Positions 10,925 through 22,779 of a DNA stretch of 64,000 nucleotides are shown here, in pieces (within the stretch, counting starts at the first letter, position 1; each line of letters begins with the position of its first letter). The notes beneath the pieces are model-generated. The model made no database searches and was not told the origin of the DNA. It was given only the letters and a program-made list of their open reading frames with translations. This DNA comes from Panax quinquefolius (taxonomy: Eukaryota > Streptophyta > Magnoliopsida > Apiales > Araliaceae), in contig CM035171.1 in the NCBI GenBank assembly GCA_020205615.1, positions 11,778,160 through 11,842,159 on the forward strand, in the 5' to 3' direction. Both the position numbers and the translations under genes were made by a program.

Positions 10925-11266
10925 TTCAATTTATGCGTACTCAAATTTAAGATTCAAGTGAGTACATACATACATTTATACACTCTTCTTAAAATTTTGC
11001 TAAAGTTAATTATCCTTCAATTAGTGCACCTATAAAAAATTTTATTCTACTTTCTTATTTGATTGAAAATTTGCTTTTCATTAGTTAAGATAAGAGGGAG
11101 TAGGTAATATAGTTGTCGGTATGAATGAGTGGCTAATGGCTATATATATCACATGCATACACACTACACAAAAAAAAAAAGAATTTTCTTGATAGCCTTA
11201 GGTTGGATTATTAAATAACCATATTGAATGAATACCTAACTAATTTATATGGGAAATATCAATCTA
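10608..11266. other. Non-coding sequence between the two GT-1 fragments
   Basis: AT-rich. The first part is probably intron sequence captured with copy A, because 'tgggtctttctttt' after the donor is shared with copy B. No gene. Confidence 0.4.
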
Positions 11267-12125
11267 TCTATACAAAACACAAGTAATTTTAAAAAAACTC
11301 AATCTCCCGCTCAACCTATTAAAAGATCGGGATGAAGTACAAAACTTTGGATAAATCTAACCATTCGTTACTAAGGTTAACAAAACACGGGGAAAAAAAA
11401 CGAACACTTCATTACTAATGTTAACAAAACACGAATGTAACCCAGGAGCAATTCAAATTCAAAGTTCTTATTCCTCTTCTTCCTCGACCCAGATTAGAAA
11501 CAATTCAAAGTTCCTCTTCCTCTTCTTCCTCGACCCAGATGTAATCTAAACCCTTTTCAATCTAAACCTCAACCCATAGATTTCGGCGACGACAACAATG
11601 CCCCTTTTCAATCTAAACCTCAACCCATAGGTTTCAATCTAAATCTAAACCCTTTTCAATCTCGACCCAATCGCCATCCACGATGAATCTCAACGTCTGC
11701 GGCGTCGTGAAGAAACCCCACGGTCCCGAAGAAACAGGCGGAAACATGGGTACAAGAAGAGACCCAAACTCTCATCAACCTCCGCTAGGAAATCGACACT
11801 CTCTTCAACACTTCAAAATCCAACAAGCACTGTGGGACCAGATTTCAGCAAAATGAGGAAAAAGGGTTCAATCGTTTCATGACTATAATGCAATCGACAA
11901 GTGGAGGAATTTGTTGAAGGAATTCAAAAGTCTAAGCAAAGCAATGACTAACATTGATCCCAAGAGTTCGCCTCTCTGCCTTGCAATTCTCGATAAAGGT
12001 ATAACTTTGTGGGTCTTTCTTTTTTTTCAGATATTGTGTTTGCATTTGTATTCTAGGCTCTCTGAGTGATTTGTGGTGATTGTTTCAAATTGTGAATTTC
12101 TTAAGATTATAAAGGTTTAAGGATC
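11267..12125 (+). mobile_element. Helitron-like element B carrying the same trihelix fragment (3' end not found)
   Basis: The left end A|TCTATACAAAACACAAG is followed by 'cccgctcaacctattaaaag' and 'ctttggataaatctaacc', matching element A. Two ~60-bp blocks with 'ttcctcttcttcctcgaccc' and 'caatctaaacctcaaccca' are duplicated between 11470 and 11660. The GT-1-like exon follows. I could not locate a terminal hairpin plus CTRR, so the right end is arbitrary. Confidence 0.4.
11690..12000 (+). pseudogene. Captured GT-1-type trihelix exon, copy B
   Basis: At DNA level it parallels copy A: 'ggtcccgaagaaac.ggcgg', 'gaaacatgggt', 'ccaacaagcactgtgggacc', 'gtggaggaatttgttgaagg', and the same donor-like 'g|gtataac' near 12000 followed by 'gtgggtctttctttt'. 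Copy B keeps the 'TGTGGGACCAG' (helix 2 Trp-Asp-Gln) that copy A lost. It has its own frameshifts (for example in 'aaaaagggttcaatcgtttc') and lacks the KMSYYKEIE part. The two copies therefore decayed independently from a common captured sequence. Confidence 0.65.
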
Positions 12126-13535
12126 TCCTGCCTTGCAATTTGTGAATTATATTAAAAATAAAAATATATACTACTTTTCTAATTAATCTATTTTAAAATA
12201 AAGAAAACAATTTTATTGGTTGACATGATAATTTTGCAACCTTGATTTTGATGAGGTCATTAGTAATAAGGAATGCCCAAATATGTAGTTGAACAAAAGT
12301 AGGGAATATAAAATATTACTTGTTGTGTGTAATATTACTGTTTGTTGAAATAAAAAGCATTGATTAATAATATAGATGTTGTAATTGAGAGGAAACAACA
12401 ATTTTAATTTCTCGAGCACGTCAAATAATCAAAATCCGGTTTGGGATGTAGAAGTAACATGTATATCATCTTCATAGATTACGATTTTCTTTGAAATAAG
12501 TATGTATAGTAAACATGTTTACTAACTTAGCTATGTTGGTAACATACCCTCTCTTTTTCATTTCAAGCCTTCAGCTATGTTGAAGTTTAGATACTTTTTT
12601 ACTCCACTTAATTTGTTCTGCAATACAAAATGACAGGCAAACATGTAGGCATGCTAAGGTTTTATTGTACATACATGTCCTTTTATTATAATCAGGGGTG
12701 GGACACACAACTTTGTGCTAATAGATAGTTTATTATGCCTATGACCTCCAGAAGTGATGGTTATATCGTATGCAATGTTCAACTAATTCCCTCACTCACT
12801 CTGTTAAAAAAAAGAAAACAGGCTTATCATTCATTCCCTCACTCACTCACTCTTAATTTCTCTCTATCTGTTTATGTATTTATATGTTTATAATGTTTTG
12901 ATCACGTTTTGAGTAGAATTTGATTGAAGGAGGGTCTTGAATAGAGAATGCTTGAATTTGAAACTAGAGTTGGAATTGAATTATTGGGAGGTTTAGGTGA
13001 ATTAATGATCGGATTGTTGTTTAAAGAGGCACTTGAATTGAGTATTATAAAGTGATTTTGATTTTAGGTTTTAGTTGCATTAATTGTTTGAGGTGATGAT
13101 GGTGGGCTTCCGCTTAATTTGAAAGAGTGTGGTTGAGTACTTGCTATTATGGGTAAAGTTAATTGGAATTGGGATCTATGTTTCTTTTCTCGACTTGAAG
13201 TTGGATGTTGTGGAAGTGGATACATCCGACATCCAAATGCTTTCTTTGTATGTTATTTTGTTTTCCTTTTTCACCGGATGTGGACATCACAACCATTTAT
13301 GTTGATGGTAGCTATAATTAATCATATGGATGCCGCGCATTGTGGATATTTTAGTAATCAAGAGCCCAAATTTGTTAATGCCACACGGTACATCCCATGT
13401 TGTTTGATATGTGTAGTCTTTAGCTTTCAAGTAGATGTAAGGCCAATATTTAGAAGTTAAATTCAACTAATATGTGATGTGTAGAATCAAAAAAGAATAA
13501 GAAAATAACTACTTATCCCCCTCCCCAAAAAAGAG
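12126..13535. other. Intergenic with one unrecognised 103-codon ORF
   Basis: The ORF at 13149-13460 (plus strand) is Cys- and aromatic-rich and has no domain I can name. It may be part of captured or decayed sequence. Nothing else is assigned. Confidence 0.3.
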
Positions 13536-13537
13536 AG

Positions 13538-13636
<99 letters not shown>
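13536..13636. repeat. (AAT)n microsatellite, about 33 units
   Basis: An uninterrupted AAT/ATA tract of about 100 bp. Confidence 0.95.
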
Positions 13637-14603
13637 GTGCTGAAGGACATGAAAATCACACAACAATGGTCAGCTTCCAAGGTTGAACAACTGAACCAAG
13701 ATAAATCTCATTACATGACCAAGTAAAAATTCAATACGCATTAACCGAACCTCTCCTGTTCCTCAATATATTGACAATTTCGCTCCCTCAAGAAAACTCA
13801 CCAAACACAATGAGCAATCATGTTCCATTTAGAACAGCTTTGCTTCGGAACTCTGACCAAAAAATGTGAGACCCCAGATTTTATCAATAAAGATTTAAAT
13901 TTTGTCGAAATAATTTTTAATATTATGGTGTGAATTTGAGATAATATTATAGTTGTGGGTAGTATTTATAAATTTTGTAAAGTATGCAAGTGGTTATATT
14001 ATATTCGATTGGTTCGGGGAATATTAGGGTTTAGCGAGGGAATATTCGTATGAATGGCTCAATCATTGGTGGACCCCACAATGTAATTATTATTGGATTG
14101 AGAAAACGACAAAAAATATTTTATTGAAATAACGGCGGAAGTTTTACCGTTGATCTTTGTTGAACTACTTCAGTAGTAAAAGTACGATGTACGTGTGGTT
14201 GCATAGTAGCACACCTGTATTGATTATTGATGCTTATGTGAGAAGTCACTCAGGTTTGATTCCATTATTGTCGATTAATAATATGAATTATTATAATGAT
14301 AATGACGTTTTGTTTTATTTGTATTATTAACGTAATAAAACGAAACATCTTTTATATAAAATAGAATACTTTATTAAAGTTATTACATAAATAGAATATA
14401 TTATATTTTATTATGCATAGTGTTGCATAGTGTTTTGCATAGTGTTTTGTATAGTATTGCATAGTGTTTGCATAGTAAAATGTTTTTATATAAATAGAAT
14501 ATATTATATTTTATTTAAAAGATTTTTCTTTAAATATGGACCGTCGATTAAAAGTAAATCAATCTGGACCGTTCATGGATTAATTCTTATGCATTCCATT
14601 TTC

Positions 14604-14613
14604 CTATAAATAG
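14604..14613 (+). promoter_or_regulatory. TATA box of the solo LTR
   Basis: CTATAAATAG about 740 bp into the LTR. In an LTR this would start the R region about 25-35 bp downstream. Confidence 0.6.
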
Positions 14614-14794
14614 AAGCTCATTCCTTCATTATTTTTTTTACTTAATTCATTGAAACTACAGAGAAATTATATAAAAAGCTTATAGAGAAAAATTATAGAA
14701 AGAAGAAGAGTATTCTGCTACTTCACTACTTCTATATTCAGGTTCTTTTTACTAGTAGGGGTGTTATTCTTTCTTCTTGAAGAGAACTTACATT

Positions 14795-15370
14795 ATTCCA
14801 TTCACTATTATTACATTGGAATAACTTTGTAAAAGTGGTATACCTATATACATAACTTTGTATACGCGGCATACCCTATACTTGGTGAAATCCTCTCATT
14901 ATTCCATTCTTTATTTATTCTGGCTGGAATAACTTTTGTATGTGACATACCCTATACTTGGTGAAATCCTCTGTTATTCCATTCTTAATTTATTACATTG
15001 GAATAACTCAGTATCTGCTGGATTACCCTATACTTGGTGACATTCTTCTATTATTCTGCATTGGAACATCCTCATGCATGTGTTTTACACCGACTGGTTC
15101 CGCCTTTTATTATTCATTGGAACATCACATGCATGTGTTTTACACCGACCTGGTTCCGCCTTTATCATTCTCATTGGAATATCCTATCATGTGTTTTTAC
15201 ACCTGATCCGTTCCATCTTTATTATTCATTGGAACATCCCGCATGGGTGTAATTTCACCGACTGGTTCCGTTATTATTATTCTGTTGGAATAACTTTGTC
15301 CATGCAATCTGCATACATGGTGATTTCTTTTGTTATTCCATTCTTTATTATACCCAAATGGTTAAAAAAA
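14795..15370 (+). repeat. Tandem array within the solo LTR (about 76-bp and about 56-bp unit classes)
   Basis: Units of about 76 bp carry 'ttattccattctttatt', 'ggaataactttgta' and 'ataccctatacttggtgaaa' (starts near 14800, 14897, 14973). They pass into units of about 52-60 bp carrying 'attggaacatc', 'catgcatgtgttttacaccg' and 'ctggttccgcc' (starts near 15049, 15108, 15165, 15220), then back to a 76-bp-like unit near 15272. All lie downstream of the LTR TATA box. Confidence 0.75.
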
Positions 15371-15611
15371 CTTTGACTTCTATTCTCCATGAAATTAGTG
15401 GAATATCCTTGATATTTGCGTTTCATCCATATCTTTTCATGGAAATATTCTTCCGATCATTCTTGAATTTTACTCTACAAAACAATATCATGTTGACAAT
15501 TTGGACGTTAATAATTCATGGATTAAATAATTCTTGAACTTGTTTTATTGAATTGTTATGTCATTGTCATCATCCTCATGATATATTATGTTATCTTTGG
15601 CTTACGTGCAT

Positions 15612-15770
15612 AGATGAACTTAGTATGATTATGACCAGGGATCATTCGGTATAATCATGGCTTGTTATAAATGATGTAATTAAAGTCCTCAGTGGCCTGT
15701 AATGCAGTGATGGATAGTTTTTGGTATGATTATGACCAGGGGTGATTCGGTATAGTCATGACCATTGATA
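15612..15770 (+). repeat. Second tandem duplication in the solo LTR
   Basis: A block 'ggtatgattatgaccagggg..ttcggtat' occurs twice about 103 bp apart (about 15620 and 15723). Confidence 0.6.
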
Positions 15771-16363
15771 ATTTGATGAAAATCCTTGACCGTGGTACAG
15801 GGATGATTAGATGTGGTGGTTTATTTATTAAGCTGAGTCTCAGCGATAAAAAAAAATTGATGAAAACCTTTTAAAACCTAAAAGATAGTAGATTTTATTC
15901 TCTACTTGACTCTTTTAATGGATTGCATATTCAATTTGCAGATTAAACCGGTTGTCTATTGTATTTTATCGGTTTAACACTTTGTTGAAGGCTAATGATA
16001 ATTTATTCGCATTATCTTAGTCATAATATTTCTTCTTGGGCTAGTTGAGCTCACCCTTTCTTTCACTTTGTTCTTCAGAAATGAGAACATAGCCGGACGA
16101 CGAGTCGAGACCGGAGTAATGGTCCGAGGATAGCATTAGTAGTCCTCACTATTCTACGTGAAATAGTGTGATAATAGTTGTAATGAGGACTCCTTTTGAG
16201 TTTGTATAATATCTAGTAGACAATATTTGTATTCAAACTCACGGTTTATGTCGTATTATACCTGACGGCTTAGGTTAAGTAAGTTGTATTTGAATTTATG
16301 TACCATGTAAGTGGCGACCCAAGATGGGTGACGTATACCTAATTTTGGGGGCGTCACAAAAAA

Positions 16364-18107
16364 CCTCACGATGAAGTTATAAGTTAAAGTTCCAGGATTT
16401 CTATGAGCTTATAAGCTACAGTCTGGGGATTTCTACACCAGCCATCATTCTCTAGAGTCCAAGAAACTATGAATGTGAATGTTGATTCACTATTCTGAGC
16501 CGAGTGCAAAAGTGCTTTTATTGACTTTTTATGCCAAGGCATTAAATAAGGTGAAAAAGGATATTTCTGTCAGTATTTGAACTACTGTCGAACACTATAG
16601 ACCAAGCTTGGTCAAGTAGAGAAACAGTTTCGTTGGTGAAACTTTTTGTTGTTACCAAGCTTGGCGAATTTCTCCGAATGAAATTGTAGAGATTTATGCT
16701 TGAATTCTTCTTAATGAGTCTTTTAATTCCGGCATTTGTGCTTGAATTCTTCTTTACCCATACTTGCCAACCAAGACTGTCAATACTCTGTTTGTATTCT
16801 GCAGAATACAACTGAAACTGGGTATGTTGAATGTTTTCATCTCTCTTAAAATGGGACATGATTTGTGAAGTCAATTTGCTCACTCTTAAAACATTAACGT
16901 AAAAGCAGTATCTTGATTATATGTATACTAAGCAAGTGTTTTGACAAAAATTATGATATTGGGTTATTTTGCAATCAGTAGCAATCTTTGTTTTATGTTG
17001 TGGTTATTAAGATTTCAAAAAAAAAATGTTGTAGATGCCATTCGAACCCATGATTTTAGCTCTTCTTGGGGGTTTCATTTCTTTTCTTTTGGTTGATGAA
17101 TTTATTGAATGATGCTTAAAATGGTTTAAATGCTTTTTGTGAGAAATTAAGTGTAGAACTAATTATGGATTTGAAGATGTTTTCTGAGGTAAATGATAAC
17201 ACTGAAATAGTAGGAAAAAGGGAAAAGATTGGAAAAACTAAGTACTCTTACTTTCCAAAACTTTGGGATAGATCTGGCCATCCAATAGATAACATAGCTT
17301 CACTAATACTCTTATTTTCCAAAATCGAAGCATACTAAGCGAGAAAGAGAGCCCGATGGGAACCGTAGCATACTAAGTGAAATATATAGATAGATTTGTT
17401 ATTCTTGATATAAGGTAGTTCGTATGAAGTATGGGACAAAAGTATTGGGCCCTTGAGGTATAAAGCATAAACTTAGGAAATAAACATATGACTTTATGAT
17501 ATAATGTACTTTAGGGGTTGATCATAGCCTCATAAAAAAAAATACATAATGGTAAAATAAATTGATTGGGCATAGCCTCGTGGAGTTGATAGTCTATGTG
17601 TGTGTTGTGTGATTATACTTGCAGGTGACTTATTTAACACATTATTCTTAGTGGTATACGTGTAGTTGCACGTAACTGGTGATTTTTAACAAATTGTATA
17701 CGTGTAGCTCAACTTTGGACTAATTAAGGTAAATACATATCCATAGACAAAGGCAAGTACAATGCTCCCCTTTCTTTCTCAACTGAAAAATCTAATACAA
17801 AAAATTGTATTTCAAATCAGTTTTAGTTATGAGCACAGGTGTTTATCCAATAAATTTAGTTATATATCAATCCAAATGTCCAAAGAAAATAAAAAAAGAA
17901 AGAAACTAAACACAACTTAAACAGAACGAAGAATGAATAATTTAGTATGGGAATGCAAACAGTGGCATGATGAATAAATATCTGGTAATCTTGGGTTCTT
18001 CTGTAGGCTACGGATGAATAATGAAGGGTAAAAAATGATTTACACTGTTGATTATTAGGAAAACACTGAAAATTCAGATCTTATTGTTCGTGCTCACAAC
18101 TGACTAT
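16364..18107. other. Intergenic, with one unrecognised minus ORF and a Helitron-5'-like patch
   Basis: A 113-codon minus-strand ORF (16542-16883) has a twice-repeated 'KKNSS.N' segment and no domain I can name. The solo LTR separates this region from 13640-13860, which was its neighbour before insertion. At 17250-17310, 'ccaaaactttgggatagatctggccatcc' type sequence (caaaactttgggataga / tctggccatcc) resembles the 5' region of the Helitron family at 8263, 9727 and 11267. No gene called. Confidence 0.3.
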
Positions 18108-18148
18108 AGTAAAATAATAATGGTAGTAGTAATAGTAGTAGTATATAG

Positions 18149-18190
<42 letters not shown>

Positions 18191-18330
18191 GTAAGATGTG
18201 AAACAATTATGAAGTCATTTGCTTTATAGTAAAATAATAATGGTAGTAATAATAGTAGTAGTAGATATATATATAATAATAATAATAATAAGTAAGATGT
18301 GAAACAATTATGAAGTCATTTGCTTTATTA
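18108..18330. repeat. Tandem duplication of about 115 bp containing (AAT)n
   Basis: 'tagtaaaataataatggtag ... (AAT)n ... gtaagatgtgaaacaattat ... gaagtcatttgcttta' occurs twice. The copies differ mainly in AAT number. Confidence 0.8.
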
Positions 18331-19336
18331 AAAGTTACCTTCACTTTTCTTAATTAAATGTTTATTGTCGAATAAGAGTTCTGCTGCATGTGTTATTCCA
18401 TAAAGCTTTGATGTATTAATTAAGGTTCATCTACGCATGGCGCAATGATAGTAAAGTGGCCAGGTCCAACAAATATACATAAATGATCTAATAGAACCAC
18501 TCTCAACTTTGATGTTATTATTACATCACAACATGAGAGAAATTAATTGATTTGACTGCTACGTTCTCTCCGATTCATCAGCTCAAGTGCTCAACTCCAG
18601 GGCTTTTCTTTTTTTCTTTTCTCCTTTCCATTCTGGTAATTAGTTCACCTTAATTTCTTAATTTTGATATGTTCTCTTTCAGTTGCATATGAATTGTATA
18701 CACACACACACATATATATGTTCGTTCAACACTGTGATTGTATACATGCTTTCCTTCTTAGTTTTCCCAGCTTTTAAGCTATTACATATCAAATCTTTGT
18801 TGAGTTTTGTGTTCGGTTTGTAAGTTTCTGATTATGGTAATGTTTGGTTAAAATTATTATTTTTATTATTATAGTATAAAATTGGGTCCAAATTTTGTAG
18901 TGTAATATCCTTTTAAATTAAAGTTGAGCTATTAATAAGTACTTGATAAGTTTAATATCTAATACTCCTACATATTAAGTAATCGTACTTATTAGTTGTT
19001 ATTACTACCTCCCTTTAAAATGACAATTGTACCCTTTATTAGAAAATTAACTTCTTTCCATGACACATTTATTATATTTTAAACAATCATTTAACCTTCT
19101 TTTTAAAACAATCAATTAGTAGTTAAATATTGTGAATTATTATTGTTTTGAATGTGAAATATTATTTTAGTTGTGATAGATTTAATTAGTAATAAGAATA
19201 TTCTTTCATCACTGAATTTGATGCGTTTCACACTAATACATTTTTTCAATAACGAATATGAATCATGACGTCTCCCTGCCCACGGGACCACCTTCTTATA
19301 CCATTTTTGGATATGTAAGTTCCTTTTTCAGACTTA

Positions 19337-20640
19337 ATGAAAATTGAAAAATTAATATTCCTTTTTGAAATTTCTTACGTGTCTTTCAATTTGGGACAGG
19401 AGGATTATATTTTGCAATGTACGGTAAAATTATTTTCTTCTTTTATAGCAAACGTGCAATTTAATAGTTTTTTTTATACTCTATATTTAACCTTCTTTTT
19501 TCTTTTCTTTAATAGAGAGTGCATTATCGAAAAAAGAATATTGGCATTGTCATTAGAGAAGAATCCGACTTGAAGATTATGCGTAAGGCAAGATAAGATT
19601 AATTTTTCTTTTCTTAAGCTTCATACTTTATTTTCCAAGATGCACCATCTCTTATATTTATGACAATGTCAGGAAAATCAAAGAAAACATTGATCCAAAG
19701 AAAAAGGGAAGGAGTTTCAAAAAGGAAAAGAAAAAGAAAATCAAGCTCCCAATTTGCATGTGGTAAGTATGCAATATTCCAAACATTTACGTTAGTAGTT
19801 ACAAATATTTGTTACACAAAGCCATTTAAACAAAATATTTGAACCTTATTTATTAACGACACTATGCCTTCTTAGGTTTATAATTATACATCTTTTTTAG
19901 GGTTTCAATAATAATATCCTTTATGAAAAGGCAATAAACATATTGCATAGCGCTTTCGTGTGAAATACAAAACCAAGCAAACTGAATATATGCACCCTAA
20001 TCCGACTAAATAGAAAACATTATTTTTTGCTCAAAAAAACACTACGACTTCTTCTCTTTACACTTAGATATCTATTGTTATTTGTAGGGATCCAATAAAA
20101 ATATCCTTGACGAAGCTCTAATTCCTCGACGTAAAAACGAGAAAAGGATAATGGTGATGTCGTCCCAATACATATTGCTTTCGGTATTGCGTCGTGAAAA
20201 GAAAGCAAGCAAAAATAATACAATCTCAACCATATCCATTTCAACCAAGATTTTCCTGGTTTGATCACCAAAGCCATCTAAACGCCGCAAACTTATGAGC
20301 GGGGATTGTATCGCGATCAAGAATCATTTTTATCAAAGATCCGTCGTTGTTAAAACCTACGCGTCGAAATCCTCCAGATCCGATTTTACCACCTCAAGGG
20401 TTATATTCAACTAACTCAAATTCAATGGGTGCAGAAATCCACCTTCCACCAAATAATATAGAGCATGTACATGACTCCCGTAACATTATATTATCTTCCA
20501 TGCCTATATCACCAGCTTTTGGGTTAGTTCAATGCAAATTATTTATAACTATATACCATAAGGAGTGTTACGATATATGTGAACTATTTGAAATAAGTTC
20601 ATTTATTTTCTAGGTTATTACCAATTATTCAGTCAATCAT
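19337..20640 (+). pseudogene. Decayed upstream coding part of the Helitron
   Basis: Basic, Lys/Arg-rich short frames such as 'KSKKTLIQRKREGVSKRKRK' (near 19666) and a later frame 'RNPPDPILPPQGLYSTNSNS' (20366 onward) precede the Rep region. Plant Helitron proteins often have a basic, poorly conserved N-terminus of this kind. Stops and possible introns separate the pieces. No enzymatic domain is seen in this part. Confidence 0.4.
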
Positions 20641-20699
20641 TGATGAAGCTTGCGTACAAGAGGAGGCATTGCCTACAAATATAGCCCCTCTGCCGCATC

Positions 20700-22640
20700 C
20701 TATTTTAGGAAGACACTACCTCGATAAAATGAATATACAGTGTCCTCACTGCTCAGCATTGCATTGGAAAGCCGAAAAGTTATCAAATTCATCTGTTGGC
20801 CGCCTTTCTTCTTGAACATGTTGTTTGCGAGGAAAGATTCGACTTCCACAACTATTAACGCCTCCTCCGTAAATTCAATCATTATATGATGGCAATGATG
20901 ATCGATCAAGTCCTTTCGGGTTATACCCGATCGCATAATCGCTCAATGCTTTTACGAGCTTAGGTGTACATATGGATGATAGAGTGGTTCCTGGTAGGGG
21001 TCCCAACACATTTACAATCCATGGGGAATTGCGACATCGGACAAGGTTACTACAACCTCCACCCGGTCAAGATCCAGTATATGCACAGTTGTACATTCAC
21101 GATGCCGCAGTTGCTTTAGAATATCGTTCTCGAAGAAACCCGAATCTGCGAGAGGATGTCCTAAGAATAATCCAGGATAGTCTTTTGAGATACAACTCAT
21201 TTTCGGGTAAGTTTAGACATGCAGCTGCAATTTTAAGCAGGGAAGATTTGAACAATCGCGACATCCCAGCATACCTTCATTATAGTGCAGCAAAACACCG
21301 TCGAACTCATAATTTACCCACGTCAGAGGAGGTTCTTTGTCATATTACCCGGAGATGGTCTTTGAATTCTGCGATGAGGGATATTATTGTACGGTTAAGA
21401 GGGAGTGACCAGTTGATGCAGATAAATGAATGTCATCCAGCTTATTTACCACTACATTACGTATTGTTGTTTCCGTATGGTGAGCTTGGATGGGAACCAG
21501 ATTTTAAGCAGTGGGATGTCAATCAAGGTAAAGCTTCATCAAAAAGACTTACGCAATTGCAATATTATGGGTATCGTTTGTTTGAAAGACCTACTGAGTA
21601 TTCAACTATCTTGAGGGGTGGAAGATTATTTCAAGAGTTTATTGTAGATGCATGGGCGGCAACAGAGCAGAATCGATTAACATATTATAGGCTCAACCAA
21701 AAAAAATTACGATATGATCTATACCAAGATCTGGTCGAGGTAGTTCCTGATGGGTTAGAGGCTAATCAAGTTGGTAAACGAGTGGTTTTGCCTTCTTCTT
21801 TTTCTGGGAGTCCAAGGCAAATGTTTGAAATCTTCCAAGATTCTATGGCCATAACTCGGTATAACCAACACCCTGATATTTTCTTAACTATGACTGCAAA
21901 TCCGAATTGGCCCGAGATAAAAGATGCACTGTTACCACATCAAACGTCAATTGACCGCCCAGACTTGGTGGCCCGCGTATTTGAATTGAAGCGACGAGCT
22001 TTGATGATGGAAATTGATAAGAAAAAAGTATTTGGTACAAAGGTGGCACATGTTTTCACGATTGAATTCCAAAAGCGTGGGTTGCCGCACATGCATTTGC
22101 TAATATTTCTTCAAGGATCTGATAAAATACGAACACGTGAACAGGTAAATCGAAATTGTGTGTGCGAATTCCCGATCCAATTTACGATCCACTTCATATA
22201 AAACGATTAAATCTTGCATGGTACATGGACCATGTGGTGTTCAAAATCTTAAATCACCATGTATGGAAGATGGTAAATGCACTAAGAAATATCCTAAATA
22301 TTGGGCAGAAGAAACTACAATGGGCGAAGATGGGTATCCGATATATCAAAGGCGCAATGACGGTCGAAAACATTGTCTAAGGTCTGGACATGAAGTTGAT
22401 AATAGAGATGTTGTACCATATAATCCATACCTCTCTAGATTGTTTAGTTGCCATATAAATGTGGAAGTTTGTGCAGGAGTAAGGTGCGTAAAAGTATATC
22501 AATAAGTACATCTACAAGGGGTTACGATCGCACAACTTTGGTATTGAATGTAGATGAGATTAAGCGTTATATTGACTCAAGGTATATTGGGCCTCAGAGT
22601 GTGCGTGGCGGATATTTGGATATCCTATGATCAAGAGTTC
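20700..22640 (+). pseudogene. Helitron Rep (HUH endonuclease) domain, broken
   Basis: A zinc-binding-like start 'QCPHCSALHWKAEKLSNSS' (near 20738-20793) is interrupted by stops before 20970. A 409-codon open frame at 20972-22201 then carries the Helitron-like N domain and the Rep core. 'FLTMTANPNWPEI' (near 21883) is followed by the HUH motif in 'RGLPHMHLLIFL' (near 22076-22111). After a frameshift come 'MVHGPCG..NLKSPCMEDGKC' pieces, 'DGYPIYQRR' and 'DVVPYNPYL'. The catalytic tyrosine motif 'KYINKYIYKG' (22492-22521) is readable in yet another frame, and then 'GYDRTTL'. The HUH and two-Tyr motifs would make this enzyme nick and ligate single strands. Both are still visible, but not in one frame. 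Confidence 0.85.
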
Positions 22641-22779
22641 CTCCGCTTTATCGTCCGGTAGTTCACCTAGAGGAAAACATCACGTCTGCTATAACCCTTC
22701 AACCAATAAATTGCAATATTGAGCAGCAGCAGGATCGTGAACAACTCTAACGAGATTTTTTAATCTGTCTTCTACTAAT

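Larger units (their letters stand above)
13865..16358 (+). mobile_element. Solo LTR, 2,494 bp, with 5-bp target duplication
   Basis: Starts TGTGAGACCCCAG and ends GGGGGCGTCACA, the TG...CA form of LTRs. It is flanked by AAAAA on both sides (13860-13864 and 16359-16363), so the 5-bp target duplication is intact; the flank is homopolymeric, which weakens it slightly. A TATA box (ctataaatag, 14604-14613) sets the plus orientation. No gag, pol, primer-binding site or second LTR is present, so this is a solo LTR left by LTR-LTR recombination. The 3' 400 bp match the minus-strand LTR at 63120-64000. The end sequence suggests a Ty3/gypsy LTR, but without internal sequence the lineage is not certain. 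Many short ORFs inside are by-products of the tandem arrays. Confidence 0.8.

Noticed and set aside
14958..15376. Three overlapping ORFs of 72-100 codons
   Set aside because: All come from the tandem repeats inside the solo LTR, as their repeated HVFYTD/CFTP phrases show.
20972..22201. The 409-codon frame as an intact host gene
   Set aside because: It is the N and Rep core of a Helitron protein whose continuation lies in other frames within the same element.
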